Shown piece by piece: positions 1 to 8,373 of a stretch of DNA of 64,000 bases. The stretch is from the NCBI GenBank assembly GCA_025041175.1, contig JAKCFJ010000002.1, positions 558,001-622,000 on the forward strand, read 5' to 3'. The notes under the pieces are model-generated. The model was not told the origin of the DNA, searched no databases, and saw only the letters and a list, made by a program, of their open reading frames with translations. Made by a program: the position numbers and the translations under genes. Source of the DNA: Halobacteriales archaeon YIM A00010. GTDB taxonomy: Archaea; Halobacteriota; Halobacteria; Halobacteriales; Haloarculaceae. Position 1 is the stretch's first letter. Every line of letters starts with the position of its first letter.

Positions 1-1
1 C

Positions 2-886
2 GGCGTGCCGAGAGACGAGATGTGGGGGCTCACGTTCCAATACGACGACGACATCTACGGCCGCCGAAACGTCCGGAAGGCGTTCGCTCACCTCATCGAA
101 CGATCGAAGAAGCTCGCAAATCAGATGTTCCCGCTGGGGAAAGCGGTCGACTACGACTCGGGGATGACGACCACGATGACCGAAGAATGGGTCTCTTCCG
201 GGGTCGTCGACGGCTTTACCGACTACACGGGACAGAACCACGACGAGGCCGCTGCGCTGTTGGAAGCGGAGGGATTTTCTCAGGACGGCGAGGAGTGGTA
301 CACACCTGGCGGCGACCGCTTCCAGATGGAGCTTCGGTTACCGTCGTACGACGACATCGTCGCGGGAATGCAGGTCGTCGAGGCACGAATCTCGGAGTTC
401 GGCATCCAGACCGAATTCAACGCGATGGAGCTGGCGACGTTCACTGGCGACGTCGAACCGACCGGCGACTTCACAGTCATCGCATCGTCGTTAGGAAACC
501 AGCCCCACCCTCTGCAGGCGTACCAGTTCAACTGGTTGGATCAGATGGCCCAGACCAACTACGATCTGACAGTGGAGGTGCCAGAGATCGGTGACGCTGG
601 CGGAGACCCGACGAGAGAAGTCGATATCGAAGCGCTACTGATCGAGCTCACGGAAACGGCGGACGCCGACAGAGAACAGGAGATCATCGACGTGCTGGCG
701 TGGGTTCACAACCAGGACATCCCGTACGTCGCTTGTGCGGAGAAAGCACACCAGTACTGCGTTTCCTACTCCGACTGGGAGATGCCCGAAACGGCCCACG
801 AGCAGGCGCAGGGACACGATCCACTGGCAATGACGCACACGCCGTGGCATTTCCCGATCCACTGTGGCGCGATCCGGCCGAAGTAA
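2..886 (+). CDS. ABC importer solute-binding protein, family 5 (5' end missing)
   Basis: C-terminal ~295 residues of a Dpp/Opp-type extracellular substrate-binding protein (SBP family 5). It would capture a peptide or oligosaccharide outside the membrane and deliver it to an ABC permease. The reading frame is open at the window edge, so the Tat/lipoprotein signal and first lobe lie outside. Typical family features are visible: a stretch like YGRRNVRKAFAHLI (residues just after the edge), then the DEAAALLEAEGF segment before the second lobe, then a Trp/His-rich tail. The best partner is the permease/ATPase set at 3086-7346, although an opposite-strand gene pair separates them. The substrate is unknown. 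Confidence 0.85.
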   Translation, partial: GVPRDEMWGLTFQYDDDIYGRRNVRKAFAHLIERSKKLANQMFPLGKAVDYDSGMTTTMTEEWVSSGVVDGFTDYTGQNHDEAAALLEAEGFSQDGEEWYTPGGDRFQMELRLPSYDDIVAGMQVVEARISEFGIQTEFNAMELATFTGDVEPTGDFTVIASSLGNQPHPLQAYQFNWLDQMAQTNYDLTVEVPEIGDAGGDPTREVDIEALLIELTETADADREQEIIDVLAWVHNQDIPYVACAEKAHQYCVSYSDWEMPETAHEQAQGHDPLAMTHTPWHFPIHCGAIRPK

Positions 887-891
887 GCGGC

Positions 892-1698
892 TCACGGTGG
901 ACTGTCGACATCGTACATCGTCGTTTCGAGATCAGCGTGGGTGCCCCGGGCCGTCAACCCGCCGTCGACAGGGAGGGAGACGCCGGTGATCCATCCCGCC
1001 GTCTCCTCGTCAGCGAGAAACGCGACGGCGTTGGCGACGTCCTCGGGCCGCCCGAGCCGCTCGATCGGGTACTGTTCGACCCATGCCCGGTGGACGGGCG
1101 AGCTTTCCTCGGCGACCGCTGCGGCCGATCCGGGCGTGAGAACCGTTCCGGGAACGACTGCGTTCGCGCGAACGCCGTGGCGTCCGTATTGTGCGGCAAG
1201 GACGCGGGTCAATCCGAGCAGTCCGGCTTTCGCCGAGGAGTACGCACCGAGACCGATGCCCGCGATCGCGTTGGCCGAGGACACCGTTACGATCGATCCA
1301 CCGCCGTCAGCGAGCGCGGGGAGCGCCTCGCGGGCGCAGACGAACGGTCCCTTGAGATTCAGCCCGAGCACGCGATCGAGCGCGTCGTCGTCAACAGCGT
1401 GTGGGGCACCGTCGTCCAACGATCCGCCGGCGTTGTTCACGAGCACGTCCAGCGCTCCGTACTCCTCGACCGTCGCGTCCACGAGCGACCGAACGTCCGC
1501 CGTCTCGGTGATGTCCGTCTCGACGAACGCCGCCGTTCCGCCGTGATCCTCGACGGCTCGCACCGTTTCCCGACCGCCCTCACGATCCACGTCTGCGACG
1601 ACGACCGTGGCACCGCCGCGTCCCAGGCGCACCGCGGTAGCGCGACCGATTCCCGAAGCAGCACCCGTCACGATAGTGGGCGTTCCGTTCAGGGTCAT
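892..1698 (-). CDS. SDR-family NAD(P)-dependent oxidoreductase
   Basis: Classical short-chain dehydrogenase/reductase of 268 aa, the normal length. Visible motifs are the Rossmann TGAASGIG (residues 11-18), Asp36 at the end of the second strand (suggesting NAD(H) over NADP(H)), NNAG (88-91), Asn114, Ser140/141 and YxxxK (Tyr153, Lys157). The catalytic tetrad is therefore complete. It lies 37 nt downstream of the enolase-superfamily gene on the same strand and is probably co-transcribed, which suggests oxidation of a hydroxyl group on a sugar acid or related product. Cytoplasmic. The substrate cannot be read from the sequence. Confidence 0.93.
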   Translation of the reverse strand: MTLNGTPTIVTGAASGIGRATAVRLGRGGATVVVADVDREGGRETVRAVEDHGGTAAFVETDITETADVRSLVDATVEEYGALDVLVNNAGGSLDDGAPHAVDDDALDRVLGLNLKGPFVCAREALPALADGGGSIVTVSSANAIAGIGLGAYSSAKAGLLGLTRVLAAQYGRHGVRANAVVPGTVLTPGSAAAVAEESSPVHRAWVEQYPIERLGRPEDVANAVAFLADEETAGWITGVSLPVDGGLTARGTHADLETTMYDVDSPP

Positions 1699-1735
1699 GC
1701 GTTGAGGTGTGACGGAACCAACAAAAAGGTATCCC

Positions 1736-2845
1736 TCAGTCGACCCGGTACTCGGAGAGTTTCCCCTCGTCGACCGTAACGCCGAGTCCCGGTCCCTCTG
1801 GCACGTCGATAGTCCCGCTCTCGACCGCGAGCGGTTCAGCGAGGATGTTGTCAGCCCAGCCGTAGTAGACCGAATCCGGCGGCAGGTTCAGCGCCGGTGT
1901 GCTCGCGTACAGATGGAGGACGGCAGCCTGTTTCACTCCGAGGTCGAAGCCGTTGTGGTGGGTCACCGACAGGCCCGCCTTCGAGGCAACCGCGATCTGC
2001 TCTCGAACCGCCGTCAGACCGCCCGCGGGAACGAGGTCGACGCAGGCCACGTCGGCCGCCGATCGTTCGCAGATGTGAGAGAGGTTGCGCGGAAAGTACG
2101 TGTCCTCGTTGACGGCAACGGGCTGGCGAAGCCGCTCGCGGAGGCGCTCGTAGGTGCCGTAGGTGTCGATGCGACACGGCTGTTCCATGTACTGAAGGTA
2201 GATATCCTCGTCCTCGAGGACGGCACCGGCGCGGACGGCCTCCTCGAACGTCCAGCCCTGATTCGGATCGAGCCGGAACTCCAGTTCGCCCGACACCGCC
2301 TCGTGCATCGCGCGGATCCGCTCGACGTCGCGCCGCCAGTCCGGACCGGCTTTCGTCTTCAGAACGGAAAAGCCCGCCTCGTTGGCGCGGGCAGCGTACG
2401 TGCGAGACTCCTCGGGGGAAAGCATCCCCAGACAGTACGCGACGCCGACCGAATCACAGACCCCACCACCGAACAGGGTCGAGACGGACACGCCGAGTCG
2501 CTTGCCGAACGCGTCCCACAGCGCCGTCTCCACCGCGCCGAAAAACGGACGGACCTTCGCGTACGGGTAGTAAAACGAGTCGAGGAACGAACCGATCTCC
2601 TTGAGCTCACGACCGATGAGCTCCGGCGCGATAACGTCCTCGATCACGGCGGTGGTCACTCGGGCGGACTGCATCGCGGTGAGCATCTCACCCCAGCCAG
2701 TAACGTCCTCGGTGTCGACGCGAACGAGCGTTCGCCCCACCGTCTCGACCTCGTCGTGGTTGCTGCTATACGGCGCTAGTCCCCCGTCCTCGAGCGGTGC
2801 GACCGACATTTCGACAGGAATTGCCGCGACGTTCGTGATCGGCAT
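1736..2845 (-). CDS. Enolase-superfamily enzyme, mandelate-racemase subgroup
   Basis: A 369-aa protein, counted from an ATG at 2845. An upstream open frame exists, but homology begins here and a TTTTA-type TATA box lies about 27 nt upstream. Residues match the mandelate racemase (MR) active-site plan: KTK (Lys163, Lys165), metal ligands Asp193, Glu221 and Glu247, then Asp270 and the His296/297 pair that would form the second acid/base dyad. Family chemistry abstracts the alpha proton of a carboxylate (racemisation or dehydration of acid sugars). The Lys after strand six that L-Ala-D/L-Glu epimerases use is replaced (DLVPAGG), so dipeptide epimerase is less likely. It probably leads an operon with the SDR gene. 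Confidence 0.88.
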   Translation of the reverse strand: MPITNVAAIPVEMSVAPLEDGGLAPYSSNHDEVETVGRTLVRVDTEDVTGWGEMLTAMQSARVTTAVIEDVIAPELIGRELKEIGSFLDSFYYPYAKVRPFFGAVETALWDAFGKRLGVSVSTLFGGGVCDSVGVAYCLGMLSPEESRTYAARANEAGFSVLKTKAGPDWRRDVERIRAMHEAVSGELEFRLDPNQGWTFEEAVRAGAVLEDEDIYLQYMEQPCRIDTYGTYERLRERLRQPVAVNEDTYFPRNLSHICERSAADVACVDLVPAGGLTAVREQIAVASKAGLSVTHHNGFDLGVKQAAVLHLYASTPALNLPPDSVYYGWADNILAEPLAVESGTIDVPEGPGLGVTVDEGKLSEYRVD

Positions 2846-3044
2846 ACCTATTCCGTCCGCCGCGATGACTAAAATCTTGCTGCCGAGAGCGAGCCGGAGC
2901 GGTCCAGAACGAACGACTACTCGACTGAATCCGGTCGAACGACCGTTCACAACCGCCGAGCGAAACGGACCGCAGACCCCCTTCGCACCGATGCGTTCCG
3001 ATCCGCTTGAAGAAAAATGACACAACATAACATTGGAGAATCAT

Positions 3045-3085
3045 CCAAACGCTTATTAATGAAAGGTACATCCGTTGTCGTATCC
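3045..3085 (+). promoter_or_regulatory. Promoter of the first Dpp/Opp permease gene
   Basis: A TTATTAA box at about 3053-3059 lies some 27 nt before the ATG at 3086. A-rich sequence upstream is compatible with a BRE. The spacing fits a leaderless transcript and decides the start of the permease in favour of 3086 rather than upstream ATGs. Confidence 0.6.
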
Positions 3086-4099
3086 ATGGCAAACTATTAC
3101 GTGGCACGAACAGCCCAAGCGATATTCACGCTCTTCGCCGTGGTTACGTTTTCGTTCGGATTGATTCGGCTGATGCCGGGCGGTCCGATGGATTACGTCC
3201 GGGCCCAACTCCAGCAGGAGACGGGAAACGTGAATCAAGCACAGATCAACGCGATGGTCGAGGTGTACACGAACGTCCAGCCCGACGCCCCCCTGTACGA
3301 GCAGTATATCAACTATCTGTTCGACATCGTGCAGGGAGATTTCGGCGTATCGATGTGGTATGGGGAGTCTGTTTCGGGGATTCTGGCCGCAGCAGTTCCA
3401 TGGACGGTGTTCGTTATGGCGATCTCGTTAGCACTCACGTTCGGAATCGGAATCTCGTTGGGTGCTGTGATGGCGTACGCCGAGGGGAGTCGGTTCGACA
3501 CGGTATCGACGCTCTGTTCGATCGTGCTCAACTCGGTACCGTACTACGTTGCTGCGATCGTGCTCGTCTACTTTCTGGGGTACGAATGGGGGATGTTCCC
3601 GATCGGTGGCCGGATCTCCTCGGACGTGACTCGGGGCCTGAACCCCGAGTTCGTGGCGAGCGCCGCGTATCACGCGGCGTTACCGATCGCGTCGTTCGTG
3701 CTCACCGCGTTCGGGATCCAGGCGCTTGCGATGCGAGGAAACAGCATCAGGGTGCTCGGGGAGGATTATCTCCGCGTCGCCCGGTTGCGCGGTCTTCCGC
3801 CCCACAAGATCGCGTTTCGGTACATCGGGCGGAACGCGATTTTGCCGATGTACACCGGCTTCATGATCTCGATCGGCTTCATGTTCGGCGGCTCCGTGAT
3901 CCTCGAGGAGATCTTCAGTTACCCGGGCGTCGGCTACTACATGTTCCGCGGGATTCAGGCCCGGGATTATCCGCTCATGATGGGCGCGTTCATCCTGATC
4001 ACGTTCGCCGTCGTCGTCGGGATTTACGTCGCAGACCTGACGTACGGACGGATCGATCCACGCGCGGGGTCCGGGGGTGGTGATCGTGAAGCCTACTGA
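3086..4099 (+). CDS. ABC importer permease, DppB/OppB type
   Basis: A 337-aa inner-membrane permease of a peptide-type ABC importer. The first helix follows the N-terminal MANYYVARTAQ. The family's long extracellular segment after TM1 contains the conserved LMPGGPMDYVRAQL region. The cytoplasmic EAA-type loop near residue 225 (DYLRVARLRGL, then an RNAILPMYTGF stretch) docks the ATPase. The C-terminal helix pair ends at DPRA. The start at 3086 fits the TATA box; an in-frame ATG at 3059 sits inside that box. The next gene overlaps its 3' end by 23 nt, which implies translational coupling. Confidence 0.93.
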   Translation: MANYYVARTAQAIFTLFAVVTFSFGLIRLMPGGPMDYVRAQLQQETGNVNQAQINAMVEVYTNVQPDAPLYEQYINYLFDIVQGDFGVSMWYGESVSGILAAAVPWTVFVMAISLALTFGIGISLGAVMAYAEGSRFDTVSTLCSIVLNSVPYYVAAIVLVYFLGYEWGMFPIGGRISSDVTRGLNPEFVASAAYHAALPIASFVLTAFGIQALAMRGNSIRVLGEDYLRVARLRGLPPHKIAFRYIGRNAILPMYTGFMISIGFMFGGSVILEEIFSYPGVGYYMFRGIQARDYPLMMGAFILITFAVVVGIYVADLTYGRIDPRAGSGGGDREAY

Positions 4100-5132
4100 A
4101 TCCGATCGAAAGCCCGACGGCGGCGAAGTGGTACAGGGAACGGAACCGTTCGAGTCCGTGTCTTCCGAAACGATGAGCCGGCGGGAACGCTACGCGCTCA
4201 CGATCAAAGAGTGGGTCGTCGCGCCGATGCGAATCGTTTGGGCGGATTGGCGCGCCCGCGTCGGAGGGTTCATCATCCTCGTGTACGTTCTCATGGGCAC
4301 CGTCGGCGTTCACGTGGTCGATCCACCGATGGTCGGGGAAGGACCACGGCTTCAGCAGCCGTTCCAGAGCATGGCTTACCCACTCGGAACGGACATCAAT
4401 GGAAACGACCTGTTCGCCCAGATCGTGCACGCAACGCCGCCGATGCTCGAGATGATCGCCGCCGGCGCGCTGTTTACGACGGCATTAGCGACGGCGGTCG
4501 GTACGCTTTCGGGATACAAGGGGGGCACGGTCGACCGGCTGTCGATGACGTTCACCGACATTCTGTTGACGATTCCGGGATTGCCGCTGGTGATCGTCCT
4601 CGCGCTGGTGTTGAATCCGCGCCAACCGTGGGTCGTCGGGATCATCCTGACGGTCAACGCGTGGGCAGGACTAGCCCGTTCGATCCGTTCACAAGTGTTG
4701 ACGCTCCGAGAACGGGAGTTTATCGAAGCGTCCCGACTCATGGGCATTCCCACGTGGAAGATCCTACTGAAGGACGTAACGCCGGGGATCATGCCGTACA
4801 TCCTGGTGAATTTCGTCAATTCGGCACGAACCGTGATCTTCGCGTCCGTTGGGCTGTATTTCCTCGGTGTGCTGCCGGACACGTTCCTGAACTGGGGCGT
4901 GATGATGAACTACGCGTACGAACTCGGAGGGGGGGTGTACACGTCGAGCACCGTTCACTGGCTGTTCGTCCCGTTGATCACGATCGTGATTTTATCGTTC
5001 GGGCTGATCCTGTTCTCACAGGGAACGGACCGGATTTTCAACCCGCGCGTGCGAGCGCGACACGTTTCGGGACCGGACGCCGGCGATGGAGACGAAGAAC
5101 GAAGCGACGTGACCACACAAATCCGATCGTAA
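4077..5132 (+). CDS. ABC importer permease, DppC/OppC type
   Basis: A 351-aa second permease subunit. A ~50-residue charged N-terminus precedes TM1. The family hallmark HPLGTD-like loop appears as PLGTDINGNDLF, and the EAA loop reads REREFIEASRLMGIPTWKI. The listed start is a GTG overlapping the upstream permease. An internal ATG at 4173 (MSRRERYALT) would remove only the charged tail and cannot be excluded. It pairs with the DppB-like subunit to form the channel, powered by the fused ATPase that starts 6 nt downstream. Confidence 0.93.
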   Translation: MVIVKPTESDRKPDGGEVVQGTEPFESVSSETMSRRERYALTIKEWVVAPMRIVWADWRARVGGFIILVYVLMGTVGVHVVDPPMVGEGPRLQQPFQSMAYPLGTDINGNDLFAQIVHATPPMLEMIAAGALFTTALATAVGTLSGYKGGTVDRLSMTFTDILLTIPGLPLVIVLALVLNPRQPWVVGIILTVNAWAGLARSIRSQVLTLREREFIEASRLMGIPTWKILLKDVTPGIMPYILVNFVNSARTVIFASVGLYFLGVLPDTFLNWGVMMNYAYELGGGVYTSSTVHWLFVPLITIVILSFGLILFSQGTDRIFNPRVRARHVSGPDAGDGDEERSDVTTQIRS

Positions 5133-5138
5133 ACGACA

Positions 5139-7346
5139 ATGGCTACGACACACGACAGTTCGACCGAAGCGACGAACGAGGCGTCGGAGCGGCCGATCCT
5201 CGAGGTACGAAACGCGAGCGTCAGCTTCGACATGGATCGGGGCGAATCCCGCGTGCTCGACGACGCGACGCTAACGATCCACGACGAGGAGATCGTCGGG
5301 ATCGTCGGCGAGAGCGGGAGCGGGAAGTCGATGTTCGCGTCGGCCCTGCTAAACGCGGTCCCACAGCCTGGCGTCCTCGACGGCGAGATCGTCTACAACC
5401 GACAGAACAGTGACGCGGTCGACCTCCTCGGCTTGTCGTCCCAAAAGCTCCGGGAGCTGCGGTGGGAGGAGATCTCGATGGTCTTTCAGGGCGCTCAAAG
5501 CTCGTTCAACCCGACGATAACCGTTCGGGATCACTTCGAAGAGACCCTCGAAGCCCACGGGTACGAGCACGAAAGCGGGATGGCCCACGCGCGCCGACTG
5601 CTGTCCGACCTGTACATGGATCCCGACCGCGTGCTCGGTAGCTACCCCCACGAACTGAGCGGCGGGATGCAACAGCGGGCGCTCATCGCTCTCAGCCTAG
5701 TGCTCGAGCCGAACGTGCTCGTGATGGACGAGCCCACGGCGGCGCTGGATCTGCTGATGCAGCGATCGATCCTCAGTTTGCTCGAGGACGTTCAAGAGAA
5801 GTACGATCTCACGATCGTGTTCATCACCCACGATCTGCCGCTCGTCACGGGGCTGGCCGACCGACTGGCGGTGATGTACGCCTTCGAATTCGTCGAGATC
5901 GGGGCGGCCGAGGACGTGTTCTCCGGCCCGACACACCCCTACACGCGGGCGTTACTGAACGCGATTCCGAACCTGGACACGCCCAGATCCGAGATGCAGC
6001 CGATCGAAGGGAGTGCGCCGGACCCGGTGAACGTCCCACAGGGGTGTTCGTATCACCCCCGGTGTCCGGTGGCGGACGAGCGGTGCACGGCGGACGATCC
6101 GTCCTTTTTCGACATCAGCGACGGGCACCGGTCCGCGTGCTTCCACTGGGATCGGGCATCGGAGGAGATCCCGCTGTCGATGGGTGAGGAGATGGGTGGC
6201 CGGAGCGAGACCGAGACTGGCAACCAGTCCGCTGAGCCGGTCGTGTCGGTCTCCGGTGTCGACGTTCATTTCAAACAGAAGGGCGGCGGACTGTTGGACC
6301 TGTTCACGTCGTCCGAGACAGTGCACGCCGTCGACGACGTCGACCTCGAGGTCTACGAGAACGACGTTATTGCGCTCGTCGGTGAGAGCGGGTGTGGAAA
6401 GACCACCCTCGGCAAAGCGATCATCGGTGCCCAGCGACCGACCGACGGGAGCGTCACGTATCGGGGACAGAGCATCTGGGACGCCAAGGACACGAGGGGT
6501 GACGTCGACGTTCCGTACGGGGAGATCCGGCGATCGCTCCAGATGATCCACCAGGACCCCGGATCCTCGCTCAACCCGAACCGGAAGGTGCAGGCGAGCC
6601 TCGAGGCCCCTCTGAAGCGCTGGAACCCGGAGATGGACCCCACCGACCGGGAAAAGCGCGTGCTCGGAACACTCGAGTACGTCGGTATGTCGCCGCCGGA
6701 GGACTACGCCCAGCGCTATCCCCACCAGCTCAGCGGCGGAGAGAAACAACGCGTCGCACTCATCCGGGCGCTGCTGATGAACCCCGACGTCGTCCTCGCG
6801 GACGAAGCTGTGAGCGCACTGGACGTTTCGCTGCGAATCGAGATGATGGACCTGATGCTCGAGCTGCAGGACACGTTCGACACCTCCTACGTTTTCATCT
6901 CACACAACCTTTCCAACGCGCGGTACTTCGCCGGGACGGCCGGGGGTCGGATCGGCGTGATGTACCTCGGCGAACTCGTCGAGATCGGTCCCGTCGACCA
7001 GGTCATTCACGATCCGAAACACCCCTACACGAAGGTGTTGAAGTGGGCAACGGACGACATGAACGTCGAAGAGGACGTTACAGACCCGCCGATCCGGGAC
7101 ATCGATGTTCCGGATCCGGTCGACCCGCCCTCTGGCTGTCGGTTCCACACCCGGTGTCCCGAGGCGCGCGAGGTGTGCCGAGAAGAGGCGCCGACGCTCG
7201 AAGAAAGCACCGACGACGTTCACCACACGGCGTGCTTTCGGGCGTACGGCGACGGCCATCCCTACTGGGAGAGCGAACCGCTCGCCGAGGGGGTGGACGT
7301 CACCGAACGCACGGACCGGGACAACTCGTCGTCTGCCGCCGACTGA
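5139..7346 (+). CDS. Fused double ABC ATPase (DppD-DppF type)
   Basis: A 735-aa polypeptide with two complete peptide-importer ATPase units. Domain 1 has Walker A GESGSGKS (~58-65), signature LSGGMQQR (~170) and Walker B VLVMDEP. It ends with the oligopeptide-transporter C-terminal Cys-rich segment (CSYHPRCP). Domain 2 has Walker A GESGCGKTT (~414), signature LSGGEKQR (~532) and Walker B-like VVLADEA with Ala after Glu, then a second CRFHTRCP segment. Most Dpp/Opp systems encode these as separate genes, as the second locus in this window does. Both domains look catalytically intact apart from the ADEA variation. It forms an operon with the two permeases. Confidence 0.94.
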   Translation: MATTHDSSTEATNEASERPILEVRNASVSFDMDRGESRVLDDATLTIHDEEIVGIVGESGSGKSMFASALLNAVPQPGVLDGEIVYNRQNSDAVDLLGLSSQKLRELRWEEISMVFQGAQSSFNPTITVRDHFEETLEAHGYEHESGMAHARRLLSDLYMDPDRVLGSYPHELSGGMQQRALIALSLVLEPNVLVMDEPTAALDLLMQRSILSLLEDVQEKYDLTIVFITHDLPLVTGLADRLAVMYAFEFVEIGAAEDVFSGPTHPYTRALLNAIPNLDTPRSEMQPIEGSAPDPVNVPQGCSYHPRCPVADERCTADDPSFFDISDGHRSACFHWDRASEEIPLSMGEEMGGRSETETGNQSAEPVVSVSGVDVHFKQKGGGLLDLFTSSETVHAVDDVDLEVYENDVIALVGESGCGKTTLGKAIIGAQRPTDGSVTYRGQSIWDAKDTRGDVDVPYGEIRRSLQMIHQDPGSSLNPNRKVQASLEAPLKRWNPEMDPTDREKRVLGTLEYVGMSPPEDYAQRYPHQLSGGEKQRVALIRALLMNPDVVLADEAVSALDVSLRIEMMDLMLELQDTFDTSYVFISHNLSNARYFAGTAGGRIGVMYLGELVEIGPVDQVIHDPKHPYTKVLKWATDDMNVEEDVTDPPIRDIDVPDPVDPPSGCRFHTRCPEAREVCREEAPTLEESTDDVHHTACFRAYGDGHPYWESEPLAEGVDVTERTDRDNSSSAAD

Positions 7347-7433
7347 TCGGCGCGATCCAGCGTACGTGGCGTTCGGACGGTATTCGAGGCGACCGCCGGG
7401 CCGCGCGAGACACCGTAATGGGTGTCACACGCC

Positions 7434-7467
7434 AACGTATACGTCACTCCGAGTTGTTTCGCCGTTC
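7434..7467 (+). promoter_or_regulatory. Promoter of the PHP gene
   Basis: A CGTATACG box at about 7436-7443 lies ~28 nt before the GTG at 7468. The position suits a leaderless transcript and supports the GTG start. Confidence 0.45.
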
Positions 7468-8253
7468 GTGCACGATCTTCACGTCCACTCGAACTACTCC
7501 GATGGAGCGTTCCTTCGTGAAATGATCGCTGCAGCCGAGGCAGCCGGTGTGAACGCCATCGGGGTCGCGGATCACTGTTACATTTCCTCTCGACGACCGT
7601 TGACCGACGCCCGAGCGATCGTCGGAATGAATCTCGATCGAACGTACGAGCGCCGGCGACACGCGATCGAACTCCTCCGCGAAGAAACGTCCGTGACTGT
7701 CTACGACGCGGTCGAGATGGATTACGATCCCGACGACCGAGCCGACATCCGTGCGTTTCTCGGGACGGCCGGGTTCGACTACGCCATCGGCAGCGTCCAC
7801 CGTGTGGACGGCGCGAACGTGCAGCTAAACGCCCGGTTCGAAGACACGTCGGAGGCCGAACGCGATCGGATCGTGGATCGCTACTTTCGTCAGCTCGTCG
7901 ACCTCATCGAAACGGAGCTGTTCGAGATCGTTGCCCACCTGGATCTCCCGGAGCGCACGCCGACGCTTCGTGGGCGCGCGACCCAAGAGCAGTACCGGCG
8001 CGTAGCGCGTGCGTTCGAGAACTCCCGAACGGTGCCGGAGATCAACGCCGGGCGCGCCACAGACGAAGGGATCGTTCATCCCTCGGACGCGTTCCTCGAA
8101 ATACTCCTCGACCACGGCGTCGAGTTCACGACCGGATCGGACGCCCACGACCCGAGCGAAGTGGGCGAGCGGAACGCGTTCCTCGAAACGTTCGTTGAGA
8201 ACCGTGGGATCGATCCGCTCGATCCGCGCGCTGTTCTCCGAGCGAGCGACTGA
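7468..8253 (+). CDS. PHP-domain metal-dependent hydrolase
   Basis: A 261-aa PHP (polymerase and histidinol phosphatase) family protein. It has the four expected metal-binding blocks: HDLHVHSNYSDG at the N-terminus, ADHCY near residue 37, IGSVHR near 110 with a later AHLD, and TGSDAHDP near 230. The fold binds two or three metal ions and usually hydrolyses phosphate esters (histidinol phosphate, nucleoside or sugar phosphates). The start is a GTG placed by the TATA box; the frame remains open upstream into the ATPase gene, but no PHP homology lies there. It sits between two importer loci and could serve either. The substrate is undetermined. Confidence 0.88.
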   Translation: MHDLHVHSNYSDGAFLREMIAAAEAAGVNAIGVADHCYISSRRPLTDARAIVGMNLDRTYERRRHAIELLREETSVTVYDAVEMDYDPDDRADIRAFLGTAGFDYAIGSVHRVDGANVQLNARFEDTSEAERDRIVDRYFRQLVDLIETELFEIVAHLDLPERTPTLRGRATQEQYRRVARAFENSRTVPEINAGRATDEGIVHPSDAFLEILLDHGVEFTTGSDAHDPSEVGERNAFLETFVENRGIDPLDPRAVLRASD

Positions 8254-8339
8254 CCGCGTCGCTCGCGGACACACTGAATCCGCGTTCCGCAACCGGATCG
8301 ACGACGAGAACACGACACACAGAGTATGATTAGGGATAG

Positions 8340-8373
8340 TCTTATGGTATGGTAACAGAAACCAATTGATCGT
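8340..8373 (+). promoter_or_regulatory. Probable promoter of the second importer/salvage operon
   Basis: A CTTATGG box at about 8342-8348 stands ~27 nt before the ATG at 8374. It would drive the solute-binding protein gene and possibly the whole 8.4-18.5 kb gene string. It is weak compared with other TATA boxes in the window. Confidence 0.35.

Noticed and set aside
700-1779. Long plus-strand frame opposite the SDR gene
   Set aside because: Arg-rich, low-sense translation in the shadow of a gene with complete SDR motifs.
1736-2845. L-Ala-D/L-Glu (dipeptide) epimerase, tempting given the muropeptide locus
   Set aside because: The late Lys of dipeptide epimerases is missing and a mandelate-racemase-type Asp/His dyad is present instead.
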